64,000 nt of DNA from positions 124,001 through 188,000 of the forward strand of contig NZ_SNQG01000006.1 in assembly GCF_004378255.1 (NCBI RefSeq). Reading direction: 5' to 3'. Of this stretch, positions 9,513 to 18,866 are shown in pieces. The notes under the pieces were generated by a model that had not been told where the DNA came from, ran no database searches, and saw only the letters and a program-made list of their open reading frames with translations. The position numbers were made by a program, and so were the translations under genes. The stretch's first letter is position 1. The number at the start of each line of letters is the position of its first letter. Origin of the DNA: Mucilaginibacter phyllosphaerae (lineage in GTDB: Bacteria; Bacteroidota; Bacteroidia; Sphingobacteriales; Sphingobacteriaceae).

Positions 9513-12500
9513 ATGTCTTTTAAAAACAGGGCGCTGCTATTAGTTGAAAACGACATTACTATTTACAGGCTTATTTTACTGGGCTTATTAATAGCCAGCC
9601 CATCGCTCCATTACCTGTGTTTCCAAAAATCTTATGACCCGGTTTGGCTGCGCGCCGTAAACTGCGCCTTTTGCCTGGTTACACTTGGCTTATCATTTCA
9701 AAAAAACAAAGTGCTGTTTAAAGCCATGGTGTTTGCAACCATATGCTCTTACATTTTTGTAAACAACTTTTTACTGCTTAGTTTTAACGGCTTTGCGCAT
9801 GTTTATGTTTTTAGCGCCATCACTATTTTTATATCGGTAACCTTATTTTGCAGCCAGCGGCGCGAATTTGTAATGGTAAGCCTGGTAAACTTTATTGCTG
9901 TTATTGCTGCTTATTACAACGCACCAAAAGTCAGCATATCTGTAAACATACTTATTGTATTGCTGGGGGTTTTTACGCTTATAGCCTATGTATCGTTTTT
10001 GGTGATGCTGGCCTATAAAATGCAGTTTAAAAAGGCGGTAAGTAATATTGTAGCCCTAAACGAATCGTTAATTGCCAATACAGAAAAACTGAGCAACAGC
10101 CAGCAGCAGCTGCACGCGCTGATAAGCTCCATCAACGACACCATTGTTGAGATTGACGAAAGCGGCATTTGTATCAATATTTGGTTTGGCGTAAAAACCC
10201 CCGCGTATATAAAAGCCGAGCACTTTTTGAATAAAACACTGATAGAGGCCATTGGCGAAGAGCGCGCCAAACCCTTTCTGCAAGTTTATGACCATGTTTT
10301 ACACCACAAAAAAAGCACGAGTATAGAGTTTGAATCTATCTACGGCGAGCCCGGCTGGTTTTTGGCAAAGGCATCCCCTGTGGTGGATATTAACGGCAAC
10401 TATACGAAACGCATATCTGTTTCGGTATCGGATATTTCTGAACAAAAAAAGCATGCAGATGCCGTTACAGAAAACAAAAACCTGCTGCTGCAGGCCCAGG
10501 ATATTGCCAAAATTGGTAACTGGTGGTACGAAAGTTCTTCGGGACAGAACTACTGGTCGGAAAGTTTGCTTAAGATCCTGGAGATTGATAACGTGCCGGG
10601 CCATATATCCCGCTTTGAATATTACATGAGTTTGGTACACCCGGACGACCAGGAGGCAGCGGCAAACTATTTTACCAACATTAACTCTATCGCCGAAAAC
10701 TTCGAGCATAAATTCATCACCCCAAAAGGAAACCTTAAATACCTGCGGATCTTGCGGGGCGACCTGCTAATGGATGAACATGGCACCCTTGAGCGTGTGG
10801 TTGGCATTATTCAGGACATCACCAAAGAAAAATTAACCGAAAAGGCTATTAAGATAAGCCGGGCAGAATTACTGGAGGCACAAACCATTGCCAAAATTGG
10901 TAACTGGAAGTGGGACAGCACCCAAAATATGCTATCGTGGAGCGAAGAGGTGAACTCCATTTACGAGATAGAGATCAACAGCATCCAGTCGGCATCGCGT
11001 TTTGGCAGGCTGCTGTTACAATACATACACCCGGACGACCGCTGTATGATCAACCACTTGTTTAAAGGCGGTGATAACAGCGGCTCATCTTACGAATACC
11101 GTATTATTACCCCAAAGGGCAATATCAAACACATCAGCGTAATTACGGGTAAACTGATGTACCGCGAAGATGGCAGCGTACGCAAAATAATAGGCACCCT
11201 GCAGGATATCACCCAGCGCAAACAAGCCGAGATCGATTACCGCCGTACCGAAAACAAATATCGCCTGGTGCTGGAAACCATTAAGCTGGCGGCAGTATCA
11301 TTAAGTGCCGACGGCAAGGTGATATTTTGCAATAAATACCTGGCCAATTTACTGGGCTACAGCCAGATGGAAATGCTGGGTATGGACTGGATGGCAAACT
11401 TTGTTACTGATGAGCATCGCGGTGTGTTAAAAGAATGGTTTAAAAATAACACTTTACGGGCCCATTACATTAACCCGCTGATATGCCGCGACGGCGAACT
11501 GCGCACCATTAGCTGGCAAAACACGGTGAGTTATGACGAGAACGGCAGGATCAAAGAAACTACCAGCATTGGCGAAGATATTACCGTGCAGCAAAAGGTA
11601 AGGCAGGAGTTGATTTCTGCCAAAGAACAGGCAGAGCGGTCATCGCACTTTAAATCGGAGTTTTTGTCTATCATGAGTCACGAGATCCGTACGCCGATGA
11701 ACGCGGTAATTGGCACAACCAACCTGCTGCTGGAAGACAGCCCCAAGCCCGAGCAGTTAGAATATTTAAACACCCTTAAGTTTAGCAGCGAGAACCTGCT
11801 GGCCATTATTAACGATATTTTAGATTATAATAAAATTGAGGCAGGTAAGCTGCAGCTAAGTAATATACCATTCAATATCCATCAGCTTGTGCAAAATATC
11901 AGGCAGTCCTTTTTCGCAAAGGCGATTGAAAAAAACCTGGATATTGAACTGATTGCAGATAACGGCATCCCTGAATTTTTAATGGGCGACCAAACCCGCC
12001 TTGGCCAGATACTGATAAACCTGGTAAGTAACGCGGTTAAATTTACCCACCGGGGCAAGGTGAGCATTGTACTGGAGCAAGAACAGGCAAACAACACCGA
12101 AGTGCTTATTAAATTTACCGTAAGCGATACCGGCATCGGCATTGCTGCAGAAAATATGGCTATTGTTTTTGACCCCTTTATACAGGGGCCGCAAACCATT
12201 ACGCATAGTTATGGCGGTACAGGCCTTGGCCTTGCCATCACTAAACGCCTTATCGAACTTTACGAAAGCAGCATCAACGTATTTAGCGAGCCCGGCCAGG
12301 GCACACGCTTTACTTTTAGTATCCGCTTTAAAATAGCCGGCCCCATTGCCAACTCAAACACAGATGACAATATTTTGTTGCCGCCCAACCTTAACGGCAT
12401 GAATATTTTGGTGGTTGATGATAATAAAATGAACCTGATGATCGCATCAAAGTTTCTGAAAAAGTGGAAAGCTAATGTAGCAGAGGCCATAAATGGGCAG

Positions 12501-12782
12501 ATAGCAGTGGATATGGCAAACACAGATAGCTATGATATGATCATTATGGATCTGCAGATGCCGGTGATGGATGGCTTTGAAGCAACTGCCCTGATTAAGC
12601 AAACCCATCCTGGTATCCCTATTATTGCCTTTACGGCCGATGCCATGCCCGAAACACAGGGGAAAGCTTTTGCAGCCGGCATGTGCGATTATCTCACCAA
12701 ACCCTTTGTACCCGAGGTGCTTTTTGAAAAAGTATCCAAGTACCGCAAGGCCAATATCCCTGCCGGTAACCTAACTGAATAA
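9513..12782 (+). CDS. Membrane hybrid histidine kinase/response regulator with multiple PAS domains
   Basis: Sensor for an unknown signal. An N-terminal block of hydrophobic segments (about residues 15-175) gives roughly six membrane helices. Four PAS-like domains follow at about 195-310, 320-440, 450-575 and 580-700, two carrying PAC-type motifs (LERVVGIIQDITKEK, VRKIIGTLQDITQRK). The HisKA box SIMSHEIRTPMNAV has phosphoacceptor H723. The HATPase has NLVSNAVKF and GGTGLGLAI. A C-terminal receiver (about 962-1080) has NILVVDDNK and phospho-acceptor D1013 in MDLQMPVMDG. There is no HPt domain in the protein and no response-regulator gene adjacent; an orphan HPt protein lies at 38180-38557. Confidence 0.93.
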   Translation: MSFKNRALLLVENDITIYRLILLGLLIASPSLHYLCFQKSYDPVWLRAVNCAFCLVTLGLSFQKNKVLFKAMVFATICSYIFVNNFLLLSFNGFAHVYVFSAITIFISVTLFCSQRREFVMVSLVNFIAVIAAYYNAPKVSISVNILIVLLGVFTLIAYVSFLVMLAYKMQFKKAVSNIVALNESLIANTEKLSNSQQQLHALISSINDTIVEIDESGICINIWFGVKTPAYIKAEHFLNKTLIEAIGEERAKPFLQVYDHVLHHKKSTSIEFESIYGEPGWFLAKASPVVDINGNYTKRISVSVSDISEQKKHADAVTENKNLLLQAQDIAKIGNWWYESSSGQNYWSESLLKILEIDNVPGHISRFEYYMSLVHPDDQEAAANYFTNINSIAENFEHKFITPKGNLKYLRILRGDLLMDEHGTLERVVGIIQDITKEKLTEKAIKISRAELLEAQTIAKIGNWKWDSTQNMLSWSEEVNSIYEIEINSIQSASRFGRLLLQYIHPDDRCMINHLFKGGDNSGSSYEYRIITPKGNIKHISVITGKLMYREDGSVRKIIGTLQDITQRKQAEIDYRRTENKYRLVLETIKLAAVSLSADGKVIFCNKYLANLLGYSQMEMLGMDWMANFVTDEHRGVLKEWFKNNTLRAHYINPLICRDGELRTISWQNTVSYDENGRIKETTSIGEDITVQQKVRQELISAKEQAERSSHFKSEFLSIMSHEIRTPMNAVIGTTNLLLEDSPKPEQLEYLNTLKFSSENLLAIINDILDYNKIEAGKLQLSNIPFNIHQLVQNIRQSFFAKAIEKNLDIELIADNGIPEFLMGDQTRLGQILINLVSNAVKFTHRGKVSIVLEQEQANNTEVLIKFTVSDTGIGIAAENMAIVFDPFIQGPQTITHSYGGTGLGLAITKRLIELYESSINVFSEPGQGTRFTFSIRFKIAGPIANSNTDDNILLPPNLNGMNILVVDDNKMNLMIASKFLKKWKANVAEAINGQIAVDMANTDSYDMIIMDLQMPVMDGFEATALIKQTHPGIPIIAFTADAMPETQGKAFAAGMCDYLTKPFVPEVLFEKVSKYRKANIPAGNLTE

Positions 12783-12813
12783 GGCTTTGCCAAGAAATGT
12801 TAGCTTACAAAAA

Positions 12814-14061
12814 TTAGTTTGTCCTGATCGCCTCTACCGGGTCGAGCTTGGATGCAAAATATGCCGGTAAAAAGCCCGAAAGCATACCAATGGTAACCGA
12901 GATGCCTATACCATAAATAATATTGCCTGCATCAAGCACTACCTCTATATCTGCCGATGCTTTTACGATCAGGGTAACCAGGTAAACCAAAAATAAACCG
13001 ATAAAACCACCCATCAGGCATAAGGCTATAGCCTCTATCAGGAATTGCAATAGAATAAAGTAGTTTTTTGCCCCCAATGATTTTTGGATCCCGATGATAT
13101 TGGTACGCTCTTTAACCGATACAAACATGATATTGGCAATACCGAAACCACCTACCAGTACCGAGAACAAACCGATAATAAAACCACCCTTGTTGATGAT
13201 GCCAAAAAGCTGATCGAGCTGGTTGGTAAGAATGGTTGATTTGTTGAGCGAAAAATCATCCTCGGCACCCGGGCGGATGCTGTGGATAGACCGCATCAGG
13301 CCGCGCACTTCGCTCTCCACCTCTACATCCGACAGGTTATCATGCCCGCGAATAACGATCTGCGGGCCATACTTTTCATTCTCGATATCGATGATGTTTT
13401 TGGCGAAATTCAGGGGCAGCAAGATCTCGTTATCGCTGGTAATGCCCAGCATATCTTTCCCCTCTTTGGTAAAAACGCCGATAATGGTAACCTTGCGGCC
13501 CATAATTTTTATTTGTTTGCCCACACCGGTACCATCCGGAAAAAGGGCACTGGCAATATCGGCCCCAATAATGGTAACCGGCGCGCCCGTGCGCGATTCT
13601 ATTTCGGTAAAGTACCGGCCATCCTGAAAGTTAAAATTCCAGGTTTTATCATGATCGTGCGATACCGCATCGATCTGTGCGCCGTCTACCGTATTGCTCA
13701 GGTATTTTACGGTGCGGTTATCTATACTTATTTCGTAAGAGATGGCTTTGGCGGTTTGGCTGCGGCGGCCCAGTTGTTCAAAATCGCGCAGTTTGGGTAC
13801 GGGCCTTTGCATATATTTCCACCAGGGGAAATTATCCTCGCCTACCCAGGGCCACTTTTGCACATAAATACTGTTGCTGCCCAGTTTATCAACGCTTTTT
13901 TGCAAGTTATTACGCAAGGTATCCACGGCTGACGATACCGCGATAATGGTAAAGATACCAATGGTTACCCCCAATAAGGAAAGCATGGTACGCAGCTTAT
14001 TTTGCCTTAATGCATCGTACGCAAATAAAAAACTTTCGCGGATAAGTTTAAGTATGATCAT
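12814..14061 (-). CDS. ABC transporter permease, MacB/FtsX type
   Basis: 415-residue inner-membrane permease. One transmembrane helix lies near residues 20-42 (TMLSLLGVTIGIFTIIAVSS). A large periplasmic MacB-type domain follows (about 45-285), then three helices in the C-terminal FtsX domain (about 290-405). The conserved permease motif GIQKSLGAKNYFILLQFLIE precedes the second helix, and the protein ends in SGFLPAYFASKLDPVEAIR, typical of this family. Family members export macrolides, peptides or lipoproteins; the substrate here is unknown. A cognate-looking ATPase is encoded at 20930-21691 but not adjacent. Converges with the kinase gene, 31 nt apart. Confidence 0.9.
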   Translation of the reverse strand: MIILKLIRESFLFAYDALRQNKLRTMLSLLGVTIGIFTIIAVSSAVDTLRNNLQKSVDKLGSNSIYVQKWPWVGEDNFPWWKYMQRPVPKLRDFEQLGRRSQTAKAISYEISIDNRTVKYLSNTVDGAQIDAVSHDHDKTWNFNFQDGRYFTEIESRTGAPVTIIGADIASALFPDGTGVGKQIKIMGRKVTIIGVFTKEGKDMLGITSDNEILLPLNFAKNIIDIENEKYGPQIVIRGHDNLSDVEVESEVRGLMRSIHSIRPGAEDDFSLNKSTILTNQLDQLFGIINKGGFIIGLFSVLVGGFGIANIMFVSVKERTNIIGIQKSLGAKNYFILLQFLIEAIALCLMGGFIGLFLVYLVTLIVKASADIEVVLDAGNIIYGIGISVTIGMLSGFLPAYFASKLDPVEAIRTN

Positions 14062-14227
14062 ATTGCTTTATTGATGTACCGGCATACCCTGCGCAATGAT
14101 TTTTGCCCCCGGCATGAAACAGTATTTGTTAGACGGTGTTAAAGCAGTTAAGTTACAGTAATTTTACATTATTAATGTTAACCGTAAGCCGCGCCAAAAA
14201 AGGGCGTGGAAAATAATAAAAAATCCG

Positions 14228-14235
14228 TACATTTG
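14228..14235 (+). promoter_or_regulatory. Bacteroidota -7 box of queA
   Basis: TACATTTG, an exact TAnnTTTG, 27 nt before the queA start. Confidence 0.55.
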
Positions 14236-14261
14236 CGCCCTGAAAATTCATATATATAAGC

Positions 14262-15311
14262 ATGAAATTATCTCAATTTAAATTCAATTTACCTGAGTCG
14301 TTAGTTGCGCACACACCATCAGATACCCGCGATGAGTCGCGTTTAATGGTTTTACACCGCGATTCGGGCAAAATTGAGCATAAAATATTTAAGGATGTAC
14401 TGGATTACTTTGATGATAAGGATGTAATGATCCTGAACAATACCAAAGTATTCCCTGCGCGTATGTATGGTAATAAAGAAAAAACAGGCGCTACCATCGA
14501 AGTTTTTTTACTGCGCGAACTGAACAAAGAATTACGCCTTTGGGATGTACTGGTTGACCCTGCCCGTAAAATACGCGTAGGTAACAAACTGTACTTTGGC
14601 GATGACGACCTGCTGATTGCCGAAGTGGTAGATAACACCACATCACGCGGCCGTACCATCCGCTTTTTGTTTGACGGTACCGACGAGGAATTTCGCCGCA
14701 ATGTGGAGATACTGGGCGAAACACCACTGCCAAAATATATAAAACGCAAGGCTACTGCCGAAGATAAAGAGCGTTACCAAACCATATTTGCCAAGCACGA
14801 AGGTGCTGTTGCAGCCCCTACCGCAGGCCTGCACTTTAGCCGCGAGCTGATGAAACGCCTGGAATTAAAAGGTGTTGAATTTGCCGAGGTTACCCTGCAC
14901 GTGGGTTTAGGTACCTTCCGCCCGGTTGAGGTAGAGGACCTAACCAAGCACAAGATGGATTCGGAGCAGTTTATCATCGAAGAAAAACAGGCCAACATCG
15001 TAAACCGCGCTATCGAAAGAAAAAGCCGTATTTGCGCCGTAGGTACTACTTCCATGCGTACCATTGAATCTGCCGTATCTGCCGGTAAAACACTGAAAGC
15101 CGCTAACGACTGGACCAGCAAGTTCATCTTCCCGCCGTATGATTTTAGCATTGCTAACAGCATGATCACCAATTTCCACACGCCGGAATCTACCCTGCTG
15201 ATGATGGTAAGCGCATTTGGTGGCTACGAACATGTAATGAACGCCTACGAAATTGCAGTTAAAGAAAAATACCGTTTCTACAGCTACGGGGATGCGATGC
15301 TAATTATTTAG
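14262..15311 (+). CDS. queA: S-adenosylmethionine:tRNA ribosyltransferase-isomerase
   Basis: Transfers and isomerises the ribosyl part of SAM onto preQ1 in tRNA, making epoxyqueuosine. 349 residues. Recognisable blocks are [18 protein letters not shown] near residues 53-70, APTAGLHFS near 185-193, [13 protein letters not shown] near 208-220, and [10 protein letters not shown] near 262-271. The C-terminal [20 protein letters not shown] is characteristic of QueA. The queuosine pathway is also represented by tgt at 54545-55675, which inserts preQ1 first. A terminator hairpin follows. Confidence 0.96.
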   Translation: MKLSQFKFNLPESLVAHTPSDTRDESRLMVLHRDSGKIEHKIFKDVLDYFDDKDVMILNNTKVFPARMYGNKEKTGATIEVFLLRELNKELRLWDVLVDPARKIRVGNKLYFGDDDLLIAEVVDNTTSRGRTIRFLFDGTDEEFRRNVEILGETPLPKYIKRKATAEDKERYQTIFAKHEGAVAAPTAGLHFSRELMKRLELKGVEFAEVTLHVGLGTFRPVEVEDLTKHKMDSEQFIIEEKQANIVNRAIERKSRICAVGTTSMRTIESAVSAGKTLKAANDWTSKFIFPPYDFSIANSMITNFHTPESTLLMMVSAFGGYEHVMNAYEIAVKEKYRFYSYGDAMLII

Positions 15312-15363
15312 TGAGTAGTGAATGGAGAATAGAGAGTAGTTATTATTCTCGTTAATTATATGG

Positions 15364-15396
15364 AGAGATATAGGCAGGGCTTATATCTCTTTTTTG
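15364..15396 (+). terminator. Rho-independent terminator of queA
   Basis: AGAGATATA at 15364-15372 pairs with TATATCTCT at 15382-15390, followed by a six-T run. It lies 52 nt after the stop. Confidence 0.75.
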
Positions 15397-15462
15397 TTTA
15401 TAAATAATACAGGCCAGCCTGAACTTGCCTTAATATCACTCAAAACGGTAAACTTTATTCAT

Positions 15463-15470
15463 TAGATTTG
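15463..15470 (+). promoter_or_regulatory. Possible -7 box upstream of ispD
   Basis: TAGATTTG, an exact TAnnTTTG. It is only 8 nt before the ATG at 15479 but 41 nt before the ATG at 15512, which favours the latter as the ispD start. Confidence 0.45.
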
Positions 15471-15511
15471 CATGTGAAATGCCGAAACAAGTTTGGCATA
15501 ACTTATACCCA

Positions 15512-16234
15512 ATGCCGACAATTGATCCCAAATCTCAAATCTCAAATCTTAAATCTACCTACGCCATCATCGTTGCCGGTGGTTCGGGCAGCAGGATGCA
15601 GTCGGCGTTGCCTAAGCAGTTTATAGCGCTTTGCGGCGAGCCGGTGCTGATGCATACCATTAAGGCTTTTTATAACAGCCAATCATCGCCCCAAATTATA
15701 TTAGCCTTAAATGCCGGCTATCATGAGCTATGGGCTGAGTTATGCAGCAAACACAATTTTACAATACCCCATACAGTAATTGCCGGCGGCAAAACCCGTT
15801 TCCACTCCGTTAAAAACGCTTTGGGCACCATTGATGATGCGGATGCACTTATTGCCGTACACGATGCCGTACGGCCGCTTGTAAGCCCCGATACTATAGA
15901 CGAGACGTACGAATGTGCCGCCAAAAACGGAACGGCTGTAGTAGCCCTTAAAAGCCGCGACTCGGTAAGGCAGGTTGCAAACGGCGTATCTGCCGCATTA
16001 AACCGCGACAGTATTTACCTGGTGCAAACCCCGCAAACATTTCAATCAGCTTTGCTCAAAAAAGCTTACCAACAACCCTATACCGATAACTTTACGGATG
16101 ATGCATCTGTAGTAGAACAAAGCGGCGTTGTAATAACACTGGTAGAGGGTAGTTACAGCAATATCAAGATCACTTTTCCTGATGATATTATTGTTGCCGG
16201 GGCGTTTATCAACAAAAAAGCCACCATCTGTTAA
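15512..16234 (+). CDS. ispD: 2-C-methyl-D-erythritol 4-phosphate cytidylyltransferase
   Basis: Third enzyme of the MEP isoprenoid pathway; makes CDP-ME from MEP and CTP. The nucleotide-binding motif AIIVAGGSGSRM is followed by the conserved LPKQF, and VHDAVRPLV contains the metal-binding Asp. The ORF extends up to 15479, but a promoter-like box directly before that ATG makes 15512 more likely (240 residues). The first 16 residues are encoded partly by a microrepeat (CAAATCTCAAATCT) and precede the usual family start, so they look like repeat-derived extra sequence. ispE lies at 58960. Confidence 0.92.
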   Translation: MPTIDPKSQISNLKSTYAIIVAGGSGSRMQSALPKQFIALCGEPVLMHTIKAFYNSQSSPQIILALNAGYHELWAELCSKHNFTIPHTVIAGGKTRFHSVKNALGTIDDADALIAVHDAVRPLVSPDTIDETYECAAKNGTAVVALKSRDSVRQVANGVSAALNRDSIYLVQTPQTFQSALLKKAYQQPYTDNFTDDASVVEQSGVVITLVEGSYSNIKITFPDDIIVAGAFINKKATIC

Positions 16235-16252
16235 TTAACAAATGATGGCTTT
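16213..16252. terminator. Bidirectional terminator between ispD and the lmo0937-type genes
   Basis: AAAGCCACCATCTGTTAA pairs with TTAACAAATGATGGCTTT with two imperfections that are wobbles in the minus-strand RNA, followed there by TTTTTTG. It overlaps the last codons of ispD and lies 22 nt past the small gene at 16274, so it serves best on the minus strand. Confidence 0.7.
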
Positions 16253-16273
16253 GATTATTTTTAGTAATTATTA

Positions 16274-16420
16274 TCAAGCCCTTCTTATCACGCCTAACAG
16301 TAATGCTATAATGGCTATTACCAGTAAAATGTGAATTAATCCCCCCGCGTGGTTTACAAAGAATCCGAAGATCCACCCTATCACCAAAATAACTGCGATG
16401 ATGTACAATAAGCTTCTCAT
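16274..16420 (-). CDS. Small lmo0937-family membrane protein, copy 1
   Basis: 48 residues, found by direct translation. MRSLLYIIAVILVIGWIFGF forms a first hydrophobic helix; a short NHAGG turn leads to a second helix ILLVIAIIALLLGVI and a positive tail RRA. The architecture matches the lmo0937 family of two-helix membrane proteins, function unknown and often linked to envelope stress. The second copy at 16546-16692 is nearly identical except in the loop. A terminator follows. Confidence 0.85.
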   Translation of the reverse strand: MRSLLYIIAVILVIGWIFGFFVNHAGGLIHILLVIAIIALLLGVIRRA

Positions 16421-16545
16421 AGTGTTGTGTGTTTAGTTAATGTTTTTATTATAGATGTAAGTATTAAACCAACATTATTCTAAAAAGTTTTGGAGTATAA
16501 AAAAACCAGGCACAAACCGGGTTATATTATTGATTACCTTTAAGA

Positions 16546-16692
16546 TCAGGCCCTTCTTATTACGCCTAAAAGCAATGCTATGATCGCTATCACCAGCAGG
16601 ATGTGGATGATACCTGTAGAACCTGCATAAAAAAATCCGAATGCCCAACCTATAACCAGGATAACGGCAATAATGTACAATAAGCCTCTCAT
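16546..16692 (-). CDS. Small lmo0937-family membrane protein, copy 2
   Basis: 48 residues, MRGLLYIIAVILVIGWAFGF then loop YAGSTG then IIHILLVIAIIALLLGVI and RRA. It differs from copy 1 mainly in the loop (YAGSTG against VNHAGG), and the third bases of many codons differ, so the duplication is not recent. The 125-nt gap between the copies shows no exact promoter box. Function unknown; the pair probably sits in the inner membrane with both termini on the same side. Confidence 0.85.
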   Translation of the reverse strand: MRGLLYIIAVILVIGWAFGFFYAGSTGIIHILLVIAIIALLLGVIRRA

Positions 16693-16769
16693 GTTAAATG
16701 TATTTAATGTTTAAGTAAATGTTTGTTTAACTGCCTATACTAAAATCATTCCAAAAACATTAAAAACAC

Positions 16770-16793
16770 AAAAGCCCCGCATGCAGGGCTTTT
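16770..16793 (-). terminator. Terminator of the DUF2795 gene
   Basis: AAAAGCCC at 16770-16777 pairs with GGGCTTTT at 16786-16793 around CGCATGCA. It lies 24 nt past the stop at 16817, with T-rich sequence after it on the minus strand. Confidence 0.75.
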
Positions 16794-16816
16794 AAAATGC
16801 TAAATAAAGGGCTGTA

Positions 16817-17038
16817 TTAATATTCGTCCTCGTTAAAAAAGAAATCGTCCTTAGTAGGGTAATCCGGCCATATCTCTTCTATATTTTCATACGGTTCGCC
16901 ATCATCCTCAAGTGCTTGCAGGTTCTCAATAACCTCTACAGGTGCGCCAGAACGTATCGCGTAATCAATTAATTCATCTTTTGTGGCAGGCCATGGCGCA
17001 TCCTCAAGGTGAGATGCTAATTCAAGTGTCCAATACAT
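16817..17038 (-). CDS. DUF2795 domain protein
   Basis: 73-residue acidic protein of unknown function. The sequence MYWTLELASHLEDAPWPATK followed by DELIDYAIRSGAPVEVIENL matches the DUF2795 fold, a small helical domain in which the WPATKDELIDYA segment is the hallmark. It ends in a strongly acidic tail (KDDFFFNEDEY). An exact TAnnTTTG box lies 36 nt upstream and a hairpin terminator downstream, so it is monocistronic. Confidence 0.82.
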   Translation of the reverse strand: MYWTLELASHLEDAPWPATKDELIDYAIRSGAPVEVIENLQALEDDGEPYENIEEIWPDYPTKDDFFFNEDEY

Positions 17039-17073
17039 GTTTTTATATTAAAATGGTAAATATTGCTTTTTCG

Positions 17074-17081
17074 CAAAAGTA
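17074..17081 (-). promoter_or_regulatory. -7 box of the DUF2795 gene
   Basis: The minus strand reads TACTTTTG, an exact TAnnTTTG, 36 nt before the start at 17038. Confidence 0.55.
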
Positions 17082-17123
17082 TAATATTTTTAAATTGATT
17101 ATCAATATTTTTTTGTAATTTTT

Positions 17124-17672
17124 TTATAGCCGCGGTATCCATTGATTTTCAGGCACTTTATCCGTATGCGCTACCATACGTGCCAGGGTGAACAGGTAAT
17201 CGCTCAATCTGTTCAGATAAATATTCACTTTCTCATCTACGGTGCTTTCTTCGGCCAGGTGCACACTCAGCCTTTCGGCACGGCGGCATACACAACGGGC
17301 TATATGGCAGTAAGATATGGTATTATTACCACCCGGCAAAATAAAATGCCGTAGTTGGGGCAGCGTTTCATTCATCCGGTCCATTTCCTGCTCCAGCAAC
17401 TCAATATCGGCTAAATGCAGGTCAGGGATCTGCATTTTTGATTTTTCGGGATCGGCCGCCAGCGACGAACCTATGGTGAACAGCCTGTCCTGTATCTGTT
17501 TCAGTACATCTTTGTCGTATTCACTCATCTGCTGGTCGCGTATCAGCCCGATGTACGAGTTCAGCTCGTCTACCGTGCCATAGCTCTCTATCCGCAGGTG
17601 GTGCTTGGGCACGCGGGTACCGCCAATTAACGATGTATAGCCCTTATCGCCGGTTTTTGTGTATATCTTCAT
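17124..17672 (-). CDS. Cob(I)alamin adenosyltransferase, PduO type
   Basis: Transfers the adenosyl group of ATP to cob(I)alamin, giving coenzyme B12. The start at 17672 gives MKIYTKTGDKGYTSLIGGTR, exactly the family N-terminus; the upstream ATG at 17741 adds 23 atypical residues. Other conserved blocks are YGTVDELNSYIG, FILPGGN, CRRAERLSVHL and YLNRLSDYLFTLAR, with ATP-binding Arg and Glu residues. 182 residues is the usual size. No other cobalamin gene is nearby, so it may serve salvage for a B12-dependent mutase elsewhere. Confidence 0.93.
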   Translation of the reverse strand: MKIYTKTGDKGYTSLIGGTRVPKHHLRIESYGTVDELNSYIGLIRDQQMSEYDKDVLKQIQDRLFTIGSSLAADPEKSKMQIPDLHLADIELLEQEMDRMNETLPQLRHFILPGGNNTISYCHIARCVCRRAERLSVHLAEESTVDEKVNIYLNRLSDYLFTLARMVAHTDKVPENQWIPRL

Positions 17673-17738
17673 AAGCAATTTAACAACATGGGGAACGTTT
17701 AAACATATTGTGCTAAACTTGTACGGTGTTGTTTTGTT

Positions 17739-17746
17739 CAAATATA
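17739..17746 (-). promoter_or_regulatory. Possible -7 box of the adenosyltransferase gene
   Basis: The minus strand reads TATATTTG, an exact TAnnTTTG, 67 nt before the start at 17672. It lies within the roughly 90-nt divergent gap to the GH19 gene. Confidence 0.4.
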
Positions 17747-17759
17747 TTATTTACAAATT

Positions 17760-18767
17760 ATGAAACCCATTATATCATCGGCCAGGGCATCGCTTATATG
17801 TTTATTTACAGTTGCGTTACTAAGTTTTAAATGCAGCAACGGTAATACAAAGCAACCGGCAGCCAGGCCCGGGGCGCCAAAACCCCCGGCAAATTTTTCG
17901 GCATTTTTAACCGAGCAGCAGTTTAATGCCCTGTTCCCCGAACGTGATAAATTTTACAGCTACCAGGCTTTTATCAAAGCCGTTAACCAGCTGGCGCAGA
18001 TAAAGGTGCAGGTAAAGCGCAGGGCGGTATCTGTTTACCAGTTTACCCGCACAGATAAAGCTACAGGCAAAGCCACCGTTGTGCGCCAGGATGGCGACTG
18101 GAACGAGGAATGGGCAAAGGTTAAACCGGATAGCACTTACACGGTTGATTACGGCGCTTTTTGCACCGAAAAGGATGCTACAACCAACAAACGCGAGCTG
18201 GCGGCATTTTTTGCCCAGATAGCACACGAAACCCGCCACGGCCAAAACGAAAGCTATACCGACGGCCTGATGCTGATACATGAGGATAACACCGCATTAA
18301 ATTATATTAGCGACAGCGACGAGTACCCGCCCGTTAAAGGGCAAAAATATTATGGCCGCGGCCCTATGCAAATAAGCTATAACGGCAATTACGGCTATGC
18401 ATCCGACTGTATTTTTGGCGATAAAAAAGTTTTGCTGAACAACCCCGGCCTGGTAGAAACCGACCCGGTGGTGGCCTTTAAAACCGCCATTTATTTTTGG
18501 ATGACACCAGAAACCCACAAACCATCGGCACATGATGTAATGATTGGCAAATGGCAGCCAAACGCTACAGACAAGGCTAAAGGCCGTACCCCAGGCTTCG
18601 GCATGACGATATTAATTGTTAACGGCGACCTGGAATGCAACAAAGGTGAAGATAATTACAGCATGAAAGACCGTATAGGCTTTTACCAGTTCTTTTTGAA
18701 AAAGCTGGGCGTAACCGATAATAACTGCGCCTGTAGCTGCGGCAAAATGGAGCCGTATAAGTATTAG
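17760..18767 (+). CDS. Glycoside hydrolase family 19 (chitinase-like) lipoprotein
   Basis: Predicted chitin or peptidoglycan-type glycan hydrolase. The N-terminus has a hydrophobic segment ending LLSFKC, a plausible lipobox with Cys near residue 25, then a Pro/Ala linker. The GH19 core contains AFFAQIAHETRHGQNES with E157 in the HET motif, the usual catalytic acid, and YYGRGPMQISYNGNYG, the signature substrate-cleft motif. A later FGMTILIVNGDLECNKG also fits GH19. The C-terminus has a CACSC cluster that could form disulfides. The protein is 335 residues; substrate specificity cannot be read from sequence. Divergent from the adenosyltransferase gene. Confidence 0.88.
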   Translation: MKPIISSARASLICLFTVALLSFKCSNGNTKQPAARPGAPKPPANFSAFLTEQQFNALFPERDKFYSYQAFIKAVNQLAQIKVQVKRRAVSVYQFTRTDKATGKATVVRQDGDWNEEWAKVKPDSTYTVDYGAFCTEKDATTNKRELAAFFAQIAHETRHGQNESYTDGLMLIHEDNTALNYISDSDEYPPVKGQKYYGRGPMQISYNGNYGYASDCIFGDKKVLLNNPGLVETDPVVAFKTAIYFWMTPETHKPSAHDVMIGKWQPNATDKAKGRTPGFGMTILIVNGDLECNKGEDNYSMKDRIGFYQFFLKKLGVTDNNCACSCGKMEPYKY

Positions 18768-18792
18768 CCGTAAATACCGCACATCCATAAGC

Positions 18793-18830
18793 AAAAGAAG
18801 CCGCCCCAAACTTAAAGGGCGGCTTCTTTT
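18793..18830. terminator. Bidirectional terminator between GH19 and binding-protein genes
   Basis: AAAAGAAGCCGCCC pairs perfectly with GGGCGGCTTCTTTT around a 10-nt loop, with A and T runs on both sides. It lies between convergent genes. Confidence 0.9.
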
Positions 18831-18866
18831 GTTATTTCAGAACAAGGTGTTTCTTGTCAACTATAA

